A stretch of 64,000 bases of DNA from positions 2,046,001 through 2,110,000 of the forward strand of contig JAJTUQ010000002.1 of NCBI GenBank assembly GCA_021399445.1. The letters run 5' to 3'. Origin of the DNA: Xylogone sp. PMI_703 (taxonomy: Eukaryota; Ascomycota; Leotiomycetes). The notes under the pieces are model-generated. The model was not told the origin of the DNA and did not search any database. It worked only from the letters and a program-made list of their open reading frames with translations. Shown here piece after piece: positions 1-11,000 of the stretch (position 1 is its first letter; each line of letters starts with the position of its first letter). A program made the translations under genes and the position numbers.

Positions 1-948
1 CGACTAGACTTATTTTCGATGGGGCCAGGGGAACAGGAAAGAGCATGATGCTTCTTCATGCTATAACGAGTGCGTTCCTTAAGGGATGGGTGGTGATAAA
101 TATCCCAGAAGGTAAGGGTGTTGGTTAATTCTCATCCACTGTAGCTCTTGTTAACACGGACTGGAATTATAGCTCAGGAGTTGACTACTGCCGTGACGGA
201 CTACGCTCCAATTGATGGTACCAACCCAATCTTGTACTCGCAAAATACCTACACAGCAAGCCTACTTGGCCAGATCAGCAAATCTAATGCTAAGATTCTC
301 TCTGACCTGGAAGTAACACAACAGCACAACCTCCCAATTCCAATCCCCCCAAAGACTACGCTCGCCCGCCTCGCCGAGCTAGGAGCTCGAGACCCTGAAA
401 TCGCATGGCCAATCTTCAAAGCTCTTTGGTCAGAGCTTATGGCCCCGGGACGCCCACCAGTCCTCATGGCTATTGACAGTCTCGGTCATGTGATGAAAGA
501 CAGCGATTACCGCAATCCAGAGTTTGAACTCATTCACTCGCATGATCTAGCTCTCATCAACCACTTTGTCCACTACTTTTCAGGCGTCGCTCAACTTCCA
601 AACGGTGGCGCCTTCATTGGCTCCACGTCAAGGAGCCACGCGCCAGTATCGAAATCGGTGGAACTAGTAATCGGTCAGAAAGCAGACCTACAAGACGGAA
701 AGCAGACAAGAGCAAAAGACCCATTCACAAAGTATGATGATCGGGTATTGAACAGCATGCAGAAAGCGGACTTGATACGGTTACAGGGATTGACCAAGGA
801 CGAAGCGAGAGGTCTAATGGAGTACTGGGCAGCCAGCGGAGTCCTTAGATCTAGAGTTGATGAGAAGACCGTCACGGAGAAGTGGGCCCTCTCCGGACAT
901 GGCGTTGTGGGGGAGATTGAACGCGGAGCATTGAGGATGCGTATATAA
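1..948 (+). CDS. Mitochondrial small-subunit ribosomal protein S29 (DAP3 family), 5'-truncated by window edge
   Basis: Mitoribosomal GTP-binding protein of the DAP3/mS29 family. The frame is open from base 3 and carries a P-loop, GARGTGKS, at about bases 21-44. Exon 1 ends at 111. Intron 112-172 (61 nt, GT-AG) splits an Ala codon and restores IPEA/QELTTAVTDY, a stretch typical of the family; the next exon runs to the stop at 946-948. Later motifs include LLGQISKSN, PVLMAIDSLGHVM (Walker-B-like) and GGAFIGSTSRS. About 295 C-terminal residues are visible; the start and the mitochondrial presequence lie outside the window. It is convergent with the next gene (295 bp between stops). Family call is firm. 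Confidence 0.9.
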
Positions 949-1243
949 AAGATATATCATCCTCTGCTTGGTCTGTTTTAGAGATATAACCCTCATGTAT
1001 TCTACCTATGTATATGTGCCACCCGCTTCGGAGAAAGATTTAAGTGATGTACTATAATTCAATACTCGAATGAACCGTTATTTTAAATTCCGAAGACTCC
1101 GAGGTCATGCTATATGCGCCCGCTGCAAATAATCGAGTTAAAACATTTTAGAAGTCCGTCAACAATTTCGTAAACCCGGTGATACAATCTTTCCTAGAAA
1201 ATTGCCAGAACGATAGGCATATCGAGGCCCATCTTGGAAAATA

Positions 1244-1768
1244 TCAGAACCACTTCGCCATCCAACGCATTCCCACCCTCGTAATGTATCTTAAAAGAAC
1301 CCAATTCACCAACGCCACAACCATAGAAACCAAAATCATACCCAACGCAACCCTCTTCCGAATCCGGAATGCATCCGAGACCTCCATCTTCATCAGCTTC
1401 CTCTGCTTGCTATGGAAATACCACCCTCCTTCCTTGCCATCTTTACCGCCCGGAGAGGCCCCATCGCCTTCGGATGGAGACCTGACGTATGCGTAAGGAA
1501 CCTGATCATCTCCGAAAAGGAACCTTCTAAAGAAGGATAATCTCCCATCTGGTGGTGGCCGGCCGTGACGAGACGCTGCGCGGGTGGCCTGAGTTTGGGT
1601 GTCTACGAGAGCAAGGGAGAAGAGGAAGGAGAGGAATGTTAAGGGAGCGATGATCCACTGTATAGAAGTGTTAGAGCATTTTATCAGCCCATGGTATATA
1701 CTCACTTTCGTGATTGCACTCTCCCTGGCGATCGTCGAGGCGACCTCACTTGATTTTACAGACTCCAT
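1244..1768 (-). CDS. Small conserved fungal membrane protein, two predicted helices
   Basis: Function not recognised. ATG at 1768. A 48-nt intron (1658-1705) has a GTGAGT donor, a CTAAC branch site and a CAG acceptor; its length is a multiple of three, so the unspliced frame is also open. Splicing joins ESAITK to WIIAPLTFLS and leaves a 158-residue protein. It has one hydrophobic helix early (IIAPLTFLSFLFSLALV) and one late (ALGMILVSMVVALVNWVLL). Between them is a charged Gly/Pro-rich loop with an RRFLFGDD motif. No signal cleavage site is evident, so an organellar or ER membrane location is possible. Splicing rather than read-through is inferred from the strong sites. Confidence 0.7.
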   Translation of the reverse strand: MESVKSSEVASTIARESAITKVSIYHGLIKCSNTSIQWIIAPLTFLSFLFSLALVDTQTQATRAASRHGRPPPDGRLSFFRRFLFGDDQVPYAYVRSPSEGDGASPGGKDGKEGGWYFHSKQRKLMKMEVSDAFRIRKRVALGMILVSMVVALVNWVLLRYITRVGMRWMAKWF

Positions 1769-2239
1769 TGTTGAGTTAGGGTATCTTGACAGATTTTTGT
1801 TGATAAAAGCTTCGGCTCAGAAGGGAATTCTCAGTTAAGAGACCCTGTATGGGTAAATTGCCATGGGAAATGAAAAGACAAAGGAGCGTGGTTTTCATAT
1901 TAGTAGGGTTGCGTATGACTTGCTTGGCAGACGTGGTGAACGTACGTAACGTTGGAGGGTCTGACGGAACCAATCAGGACCCGTGTAGACGATCAACGTC
2001 AAATTAAGCTTCCAGCCATTTTTCCATAAATAGAATTTTGTTTATGTTGTTCCATTTTAGCATAGAACTGCTATGTCATATTGAGATATATAGTTAAGAT
2101 ATGCAAATAACGCTTGTTATTCTACCAATTGAAACCCGTAATCCGAAGATGTTATCTACATAATTCTGCAGTCCTTTCAACGCCTCCCGTAGGAAAAACC
2201 ATGCGATCTATTTTGTGTTTATAAACAAGCCATTCCGGC
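1769..2239. other. Intergenic, promoter side of the membrane-protein gene
   Basis: About 470 bp between the ATG of the membrane-protein gene and the 3' end of HIS1. Only short frames are present and I see no motif or repeat. AT content rises from about 2000 to 2170, fitting HIS1 3' UTR and terminator sequence. Confidence 0.5.
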
Positions 2240-3411
2240 TTAGTCTGTCCTGGTATTTGCAATATCTAGGACTAGGATATCAGTTGCCCCAACTTCACTT
2301 AACTGGTCCATAACAGTTGCAATTTTCTTCTTCTCAACCATAGAGCTGACGGCTACCCATCCCTCTGCTTCTAGTGCGTTGATAGTTGCTGCACGCTTTC
2401 CCGGGGTGATGGTAGTCGCGGCGGCTAATTTGGTTCTCTCTACGTTGTACTGGCAGAGAACATATTTTTGGGCAGCTGGGGTTTGTTAGTCTGCACTCCG
2501 AAACTATTGCAAGGTGACGACTCACTTATTACACCTCGTATTCTCGAAGCTATTAAGTTGACCAGAGCTGGATTGGAGGGGTTTTTAGATTGGACAAGAA
2601 CTGCGGAGCTTGAAACAACCGTGTCAATTGCCTTTAGACCGGCCGCTCTCATGGTCTCTCCGGACTCTTGATCAATTGTTAGCTTCTCTCGCACACTGAA
2701 GGGGCAGCAGACTTACCAACGAGATCGACAATTCCATCAGCAACACCGAGGGCGCAAGCAGCTTCAACACTACCGCTGAGCTCAATGATTTTGGTCCTGA
2801 GCTTTCTCTTGGATGAAGACTGCTCTCCATTCACTAGATCCTGCTCTGCCTCTAACTTTGCAAAGAAATCTTCCGCAAGGTGTACAAAACTGGTTCCGAC
2901 ATTCTTGCCAATCAGGTCGGATGACTGTGTATAAGTACCCTTCTCTGGAACTTGAACTTGTAACTTGCATGCACCAAAGCTCAAGTCCATGACTTCTACC
3001 ACACTTAATTCAATCTCCTCCTCTGTTGGTGTCGCCTTTCCAGATGCTGATGCCGCTGCGCGCTTTGCGGCTCTAACGCCTGCATCGTGCTCTGCTACTT
3101 GATCTTGACCAGTTATACCAAGACTAACATGCCCTTCGCCGACGAAGGTAGGAATGTCTGCGGCTGGTAGGAAAACTAGCGCAATAGGAAGGTTCTTCAC
3201 AAGCGCAATGTCAAGCCTCGACTCGCGGCGGAACTGAATATCTGCACCCTCTAGAAGGTTTAATGAAGCTTGTAATAGCCGTCCCTCTATAGATTATATC
3301 TCATTAGCATCCATAATCTAGGCAATTGCAGCCCAACGACTTACTCTTAGGCACCGCAAACAGTAGTCTGCCTTCTAGACTGCCGCGAAGGTTAACAAAT
3401 ATGTCCGCCAT
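2240..3411 (-). CDS. HIS1: ATP phosphoribosyltransferase, first enzyme of histidine biosynthesis
   Basis: Condenses ATP with PRPP to phosphoribosyl-ATP in the cytosol. Four exons: 3345-3411, 2717-3286, 2526-2666 and 2240-2475; introns of 58, 50 and 50 nt, all GT-AG. The 337-residue product starts MADIFVNLRGSLEGRLLFAVPK and continues with KKGRLLQASL, the family N-terminus. RRESRLDIALVKNLPIALVF and FVGEGHVSLGITGQDQ are active-site segments. An Ala/Lys-rich insertion (RAAASASGK) is common in fungal homologues. ESGETMRAAGLKAI spans the second junction. The last exon carries the regulatory HIS1 C-terminal domain (ITAQKYVLCQYNV... TTITPGKRAATI), ending in DILVLDIAN. A Gcn4/CPC1-type site lies 126 bp upstream. 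Identification is firm. Confidence 0.95.
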
Positions 3412-3536
3412 TTTTCGTTACAATGTATATTGACATGAGTATACTCACTGATTAACGAGATCCATAATGTCTAGATATCCAATTCTTAAATACCGTATGT
3501 AGCTTGAGGTTCACTTCCAGTCGTCCAGGGAGCAAT

Positions 3537-3543
3537 TGACTCA
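3537..3543. promoter_or_regulatory. Gcn4/CPC1-type element TGACTCA upstream of HIS1
   Basis: Perfect TGACTCA palindrome 126 bp upstream of the HIS1 ATG. TGASTCA is the established site of Gcn4 and its filamentous homologue CPC-1/CpcA, which activates HIS genes under amino-acid starvation. Occupancy here is inferred. Confidence 0.6.
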
Positions 3544-4151
3544 AAGCGCCGATTGCGGGGCACACTTGCAAAAATGGAAAGCTGCGTGGGTTGCTAGCGG
3601 CCGCAGATTGGTGATTTTAGAAGCCTTATATTGCGTCGCAGGATTGATGCAAAACTTTCTTACAATGTCATCAATACATGAAGGAAACGTGTACTATGTA
3701 TTGGCTGCTGATGTGACGCAGAAAAAATGTAGCCAGGTACTGTAATGATTTGGTTCGCTCGGATGATATTACGGTTGGAGAAAATTGGTAAGATTGAATA
3801 ACCAAGCAAAACAACCCAGCCAAATCACTATTAATAAATTTCCAATACTGGCAAATGTAATATATCGTAAACTGTTACAGTACCCTTTGTACTTACCATA
3901 ATCCGGTATCCAGAAGCTTACTACAGGGATTTTTACTTCATACCGTGCGCATGTCAGCATCTCAGTCTTACCCGCTCGCTGACGGTAAGCATGTCAGCGG
4001 GGTAGAATATGGAGGGGCATTGTTGCCTCAGGATACAAGTCATCAGCCACAGTTGAGTCCCCGGTTGAAGCTCGGAACGATGATTAACCTACATCTCTGA
4101 AGGTACAAGGTAAACAGTTGTTTCTGCAATGCGGTTTCATTTTGTTATATC
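3544..4151. other. Intergenic between HIS1 promoter and DUF3445 gene
   Basis: About 600 bp. A 69-codon forward frame at 3536-3745 has no recognisable content. No repeats or RNA genes seen. Confidence 0.5.
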
Positions 4152-5612
4152 TCATGATCTCAAATACGCCTTGACAGCTTCTCCCCATACAACTCCGCGC
4201 TTGTAGAAATGCATCCCAGGTACACTGCCTTCTTTTAGTCCGTCAATTGCCTGTGCAAGTTCTTCGCCGAGTCCTTCATCCTTGATATCCTTCAGAGGAT
4301 ACAAATAGGTCTTGAAATTAAATACTAAAGCCTTCGTATTTGGCAATCTGTGCAGTAATTGACGCTCAGAGCGGACATATGTCTTGCATAATTCCATCAG
4401 AATCCAATTTGAGGTCTTTGGGATAAAAAAAGGCTTACATTGTCAATGTTGACTACTTCTTCAACTGCTTCTTCACCATCGTAAAGATGGTTACCATAGG
4501 CAGCAAAGAGCCTATCGTGGGTAGTTATTGACCACTACTTGGATACAGAAATATTAACAAGTGTAGTGCTCGAGGTACCCTTTCATGAACTTTTGAAGAG
4601 AAGAAACAATAACTGGGCATCCGGATATAAATTTCTCACTTACATTGGATCTCATAACAATCTTTCCAACTTCAAGTTTATCAAAGAACCGGTCCATACT
4701 CTTCTCCAGCTTTTCTTTATAACCAGGGACGGGGCTATGGATATTTCTCAATTTCAAGCCAAGTTTCTCTCTCGTGTTGAACCCACTGGGAAAACACGTC
4801 ACATATCCATTTAACACATAGCCATCACCATCTTCAGATGGAAGAAGTATCAGGATATCTTCATCTAGATTCTCTCCTAATATTTGTAATGCTTTTTCTG
4901 GATCTGCTGGTGGTTCCAAAGGTAAATACTCGTTTGTCACGACATTTAAAACCCGCGACGGGTGCTTTTCATCGTTTGATATCCTGAACATTCGTGGAAA
5001 TCTAGTTGGAAGATGTGTCCCGAAGAGGTAAGTGTAGAGTTCATCAACAGCGGGTTTGACAGGGGGTAAACAGGCAAGTGCAATGGGATAGTGATCTTTC
5101 ATGATCTGCTTGCGAAGTTTCAATCTATCTAGATAGTTCTTATCCATAACGATTATGTCTGACATGGTCGAATTGGTAATAGCTAATTGTTCGTTAGATT
5201 TAATTATAGGTGGCATATGTTTCTAAAACAATGAAGTACTCTACCCATGGTCAGATGATATTTAGGCTTGAATGGCCGAAGTTTCAGAGGTTCTGTGATG
5301 CTCCAGTCAAATTCCGGTAGGGGGATAATTTTGGTGTCAAATGAATCGGCATCGCGAACACCCATTCCATTTGGTTGCTTGTTCTAGATATGAGGTCTCA
5401 GTAATGTGGTCATGACGTGGAACCATCTGGGCTGCAACGCTTCAAAACAATAAGGTATTCGGGGTTTGAAATTATCTTTCAAATAAACGAGTCATTTCAC
5501 TTACCAGTATGCTGCTTCGTCGTTTTAGGAAGAAGAGATAGAGCTGTCGGAGAGATATCACAGCACATCCACCCAGAATTACAACAATTGATATTTGATT
5601 TAAAGAATCCAT
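4152..5612 (-). CDS. DUF3445 family protein (haem-dependent oxidative N-demethylase-like), membrane-anchored
   Basis: Five exons: 5505-5612, 5245-5383, 4644-5182, 4439-4534 and 4152-4382; phases close and give 370 residues. The N-terminus (ISIVVILGGCAVISL) is one membrane helix, followed by basic KRRSS. The body carries family landmarks: EFDWSITEPLKLRPFKPKYHLTM, MSDIIVMDKNYLDRLKLR, RFPRMF, FPSGFNTREKLGLKLRNIHSPVPGY, MRSN joined to WSITTHDRLF, and ERQLLHRLPNTKALVFNFKTYL. DUF3445 includes haem-dependent oxidative N-demethylases; the fungal substrate is unknown. The first intron (121 nt) is the least certain: its frame works, but the N-terminus before FDW is variable in the family. Confidence 0.85.
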
Positions 5613-6354
5613 GACTCCAATGGTTATAACAATAAATAGGAACTAATTCTTAACGTCTAATAGTTAAATTAACACATCTCATTAGGTTTTTTGTTTATAT
5701 TTCGGAATTGATAGATGCAGTGGGAAATCAATCCTAGATATATTTGGTTGGTGGACGTGGCCCCGCTTCCACTTTCTTATCTTGGGCAAAACGCGCCAAG
5801 ATCTAGCGTCGAGAATGGGGCGAATCCACGGTGTTTCTGCAAATGTATACAAGGGGACTCCTCATGTGACTCATGTTCTCATTAATCCTTCCTAAATCTA
5901 CTAGATGAGATGACATGGAAGATATTAGTATGCTAACTTCACGACAAAAAGCTATTATTTTATTGTCCACACAGGCACATAAAGTTCTTCGAACACGTCA
6001 TTCACGAAAATGAGCCTTGGCTTTATATCTTCCTCAGGATTTCAGTCACTTCGATTCTTTCCAAGTATTCCAATTCGCTATTAGTCAGTTAACTTAACAC
6101 CTAGTGATCTTTAGCTCTAGATAGGACAATTTGCTCTTCCAGAAACCACCCGTGAAATTCAAGAAATGACGCCGAACCCAAATAAAAGCCTTTTCGGTGC
6201 TCTTCAAAACGCATTAAATAGAAATATATTCATTGCAGCTTTGGCATATACTTCCAACCACTTCTTTCTAGCGATTTCGCCGTCTCTCTATGAGGCTGCT
6301 TTCCTCCGAGTACTTCGCCTCTTCGTTGTTTCCTTCTCTATAGCCACTTTCTTC
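5613..6354. other. Intergenic, DUF3445 promoter side
   Basis: About 740 bp upstream of the DUF3445 start and downstream of the basic-tail protein. The strip 6288-6354 stays open in a second Lys/Arg-rich frame of the neighbouring gene. Nothing else seen. Confidence 0.45.
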
Positions 6355-7264
6355 TTAGCAGATGACCTCCTCTCTGCAGTGTCTTTCTTCTGGGGAGCAG
6401 CTTCCTTTGCGCCACCTTTTGAATTTGCTTTCTTTTTTGCGACTGCTTTTTCTTGAAGATCTGGTTTCTCTTGGAAGCGCAACTGCTTTGTTTGCAACAG
6501 TTTTCTTAGAAACCTTACTTATCATTTCTTCTTCTGCCTTTCTCTTTTTCCTTGCCTTAGGAAGGGGCAGAGCGGGAGGTGGCGACGGAGATAGAGGGGC
6601 TGAGACTACCCTATTGATATCTGCTTTGTGTTTTGTATTCATGCAACCAGGAGTATCTCCTGGTTCATTACAGCAGTTCCAGAAGAACTCATGTGGTCCA
6701 TAAGGACGTTTCCATGAATGGGAATCGCGGCTCTGTTTCTGTCCTTTGAACACATTAGGAACTGAATTGTCCAAAACAACATGGGCAAATACCTGGGTGC
6801 CAGACACAGGCTCCTCGCCAATTCCATGTCACGTCAAAAGACTTGCCGCAGTTCTCACATTCAGAATACCTGAGAGCATACTCCTTATCTCCTAGACAAA
6901 CTGGCTTGGGTGCCTCAACCTTCTGCTTCAGAAGGAGGGGCCTATTGGAGTCGTCCTCTTGCTTCTCCTCCTCCTCCTCTTCTTCCTCCTCACCACATTC
7001 ATCCCCGTGCTCTTGTTCACAAGAAGAATGAGTCTTCCTTTCCGATTCCTAATCAACGTGGTATCGCACTATGTCTTTTCCCTGCACCATTAGATGAATT
7101 GCTAATGCCCCGACAATGACCGGATAATTTTTAATTAGATGATGGAACTCAAAACGGAGATCTTCACCGTCCATCATATCAATGATTTTCTTCACACTGA
7201 AAGTTATGTGAACTTCCTCTGGGAGACCTCCACCTTCTGGAAGTTCGGTACTGGAACCACCCAT
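6355..7264 (-). CDS. Cys/His-rich (zinc-binding-like) protein with acidic stretch and basic tail
   Basis: Function not recognised. ATG at 7264. The first 50 residues (MGGSSTELPEGGGLPEEVH...) end before an in-frame TAG at 7049-7051. A 66-nt intron (7049-7114, weak GTCGGG donor, GATTAG acceptor) would remove it without changing frame. Next come a poly-Glu run, then CENCGKSFDVTWNWRGACVWHPG, a 49-nt intron (6744-6792) and FFWNCCNEPGDTPGCMNTKHK. This Cys/His pattern occurs in uncharacterised fungal proteins and looks zinc-binding. The tail is rich in Lys/Arg (KARKKRKAEEE), suggesting nuclear location. Lys/Arg-rich sequence continues in a second frame to 6288, so the C-terminus is uncertain. Predicted length is about 264 residues. 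Confidence 0.6.
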
Positions 7265-8092
7265 TGTGTAAAGTTGCCTTTCAAAAGATGATTATATCAG
7301 ATTAGCATATCCTCAATTGGAGAAGAGAAGGACCAGCAGAGCTAATAAGTAAACTCAGTGTGAACGCGGTGTTTCAGACATAGGCCCGCTAGGATCGTTC
7401 ATTCAGGGGTCTCGTGTCAAAGTAGACGCGCTGTCGTGTGATCGCTCCAAACTGCCCCTCCAGTTATTCAAATTACCCCGCTGCGGGCCAGTCAGATTGC
7501 TATTAATATACAGTAGTACTGTATTGAGCCATACGACATGTCTCAACTTCCCATCGCCCAGACTGATATAAACCTGGCTCAAAGGGAGATGGATGGTAAT
7601 ATATATAATCGTTAGAATCACCCTTACTGGCTAGACATAGCTTTTTTTTCAGGCAAAGTCTATAGACTTAATAACTCGGGATATAAGAGAAATGTAGAAC
7701 TAGATACCAGACCCGAGTTCCTTCTAGAGCCACATATATTGAGAATGATGGCGCTACCACAAACTTGTCGTGAACTCGAAAGCGCATGAAATAACCAAGT
7801 CATGAACTATTCCAGTTATTCTTCTTTATACAAAAATAGGTGCTTTGGCTCACCTAGTGCACAGCCATATGCGAAGTGGTCCTTCTGTATTTCTCTCTAT
7901 CTAATCTCATCGCACTGCGGCGAGCCTAGCACGCACACCACTTTCCCCTCCCCAAACAAAATTACATCCAATGTCACATATATGTATATGGCGCTAGAGT
8001 TGGATGATCAATGAAAGTCACAAAGAGTTTCTTAACAGAAGAAATTAAGATTGTGAGATAAGATAGAGAGCTGAAGGCCAATATTCCTCATC
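7265..8092. other. Divergent intergenic region
   Basis: About 830 bp between two divergent starts, so it should hold both promoters. It is AT-rich with scattered short frames. I see no repeat or conserved element. Confidence 0.5.
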
Positions 8093-11000
8093 ATGCCACC
8101 ACGACTTCCAGCTACGGGTAAGGCTCTCGAGGCTGCTACTAGACAGATGTATCAAGCCTTGAGCCTTGCTACAAAAGGAACAGGAACAGTTTCGTATGTA
8201 TAGAGAATATCGTTCGTTTCTTGACACTGCTGAGAAAATACACATAACAGGATTTCGAAAAAGGTCTTGGAAACTTTGAAGGACGAGCTGAAACTGCATA
8301 GGAAAGACAAATCTGTGATTCAGTCTTCTTTTGTTCCAGAGATTCTTTCTCTTCTAAATCAAATCGAGGATGGAATGTACAATCGACTACCCGCTCCAGT
8401 CATTTCTGTAATTGTGGATATCATTCTTCAGCTGCCGTCGGGTCTGGAAGAAGAACGGGCATTATACCTCATTTCGGTTAGATACCTTTATATCTTTTTT
8501 TCATTTATTATTATTCTAAACTGATCATGGTAGGCCTCATTCAGCCAGACATCCCCCAAATATACCAGTGATCAGGAGTTGAAAGAAAGGAAAACAATGG
8601 TCGGAAAGGAAATCGTAATGTCACTTCTTTCGTACTTTGTGGACAAGACGAGGTCATCTGGAATGCGCCGTTGGGTATGTGACGATTGAGAAAGTGTCTA
8701 CTGAGCTAATGTTGTGAAGGCTGGAATATTGCTCCTTCAGCTTATAGAAGGTCTGGAAGTCAATCGCGCCAGGATCGAACTAGGTCCCGAAGAGACAAGG
8801 TAAGAAGTAAGCCATTTAAATTGTTCCAAGTAATTGACAGAAAACAACAGACGCCAGTTAGGAAGAATTGTTCTGGAGGAGGGCAACGGGATTATCAAGA
8901 CAATATGTGGTGAAATTGTCAGAACCATGATCGAATCGGGAACGCCGCCAGAATCTCTCTGGCCCAATACAATCGATAGAAGCGTCTATACAGAGTTCCC
9001 ATCATCGACTGCATCATTCCTGGAATGGCATCGAACTTTTCAGGACTATATGAAAATTAATTTGCCGAAGGACACTGATAGAGAATGGTATGAAATTTTG
9101 CCATATTTGTAGAGACAGTGTCCTAACAAGATCACTGTAATAGCCGATTCTATTACGGCCACGGGTTACAAACTACTCCAGCGCCAATACGAACTCAGGG
9201 GCAGGATGTGTTGATATCCGTTGAGAAACATGGACTATCCATCCTCGTAGTTCCCAATAAACGAGAATTTTACCATTCATTAGATATACCTCGATCCGTA
9301 ATAGGGTCTGTGGTAACGAAGCAGCTGGTTCGTTCCGGAAAAGTCTGGAAAGCTGACAGCAAAGCCGAAACAACTATACTAATAAAGGACCAAAAACCAC
9401 AAAAAGCTTGCCTAGACTCGAAGTTAATGGGTTTAACCCATCTCCAGCTGGCTCTAGATGCCGCAAATGCTAGTGGATTTGTCAGATATATCCATACCGT
9501 TTATCCAGAACTAGACCCTGACTTCACATGCTCCGAAAACATCTCTTTGAAGCCCCCGGACATCTTTCTGTTTCGGAATTTCTCGATGTTAGAAATGACA
9601 AGATGGAAATCTTTAGAGATGGTATCATCCATAGATCGCCAACAGCTGCATCTAGCTACGTGGATCATGCATTATCTCAGAGTATGCAATGCAATAAGCC
9701 AAGGATCTGCACGGAAAATAGGCTTCCACAAAATTGTGAACGACAAAGTCCAGATGTGCGCAAATATTTCCCCCCAACGGAAAGGAAGGAGCCAATGGCA
9801 GTGCTGGATATTGAGCAGAACATAGTACCAAAAAAGGATCAGACAAAGCTTGTGGTGAAGTCGAATGGAAAATCTTCCGATAATATATCTGGCAAGAGAA
9901 ATCTCAAGAAGCTATCAAAATCAGAGTTACAGCAAAGGGATCAAATACAGGGCTCTCGACCCAAGTCAGAAATAGCCCCAACTAGAGTGGGCGATGGATC
10001 TAATAAGGAAACGAGTGGTAGCAAAGATACTGACTTGGATATTTGGAGCATTCCTCAAACTCCAGAGAAGGGGCCCCAGTTGATAGAATCTGGATATAGG
10101 AAGAAACCCGAAAAGGAGCATGCCAAGGCTCCTTCCGCTTCCGCAACTGGAAGAAAGAACCTAAAGTCACGGAAGAATATCAAGCCAAAGAGGAAGTCGG
10201 CACCAGCAAAGCTGGAAAGAGTTGCATCCAAAAAGCCCGATGTATCAAATATAGCGGCAGATGCTGTGAATATCAGTAGAGTGGAAGCTGATATCACTCC
10301 TTTGAAGGTGCAGTCGGATGTGAATAAAAATAAAGCTCCCAAAGCTCAGAAATCAAAGCTGGTATCCACAACCCCGCATAAAAGGATGATAAAGGAGAGG
10401 TCAACAGGCATACAAGAGCAGGATGTCTCAAGAGAAGATAAGGAAAACTTCCATTTTCCGAACGAGGAGACCAGCCAATTGGAATTATTGAAACCGGGAC
10501 GCGGGTTATCGAATTCCACCATGAATCCCGATAAAACCCATATTACAGATGCACCGAATTTTCAATCTAGTCCCGAAATTAAATCAAAGAGCTTTGTATC
10601 AAATTCTAATATTGTGTCTGCTCGTGAAGCAGAATGGGCGTCAAAACTTGATGACATACTAGGAGAATTAGCGGCAACTTCACTTGGCGACTCTAACGTT
10701 GATATTGCTAGAGATAATGCAGCTGGTCAACATGCCAGAAGTATTAAACATAGGACTATTGGCAATACGAGCTCATCTCCCAAATGTTATTGGTCGTCCG
10801 ATATCGAACCCTTGGGGCTCAGCCCATCCAATCATTCAGTCTCACAGAAAATGATGGAGGGAGAGTCTGAGTCAAAGCCAACATACAATAGTAATATTGG
10901 CACCAGATTGAAGAGACAACTATCATCAACGATTATAGAAAGCAAAAGAGTTGATGATCTAAACAATAGTGTTAATACAAAAGAAATAAGCAGGGCTGCT

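Noticed and set aside
9208..9825. Overlapping long frames at 9208-9825 and 9528-11999 looked like a frameshift in the large protein
   Set aside because: A 59-nt GT-AG intron (9622-9680) joins the two frames in correct phase; no mutation is needed.
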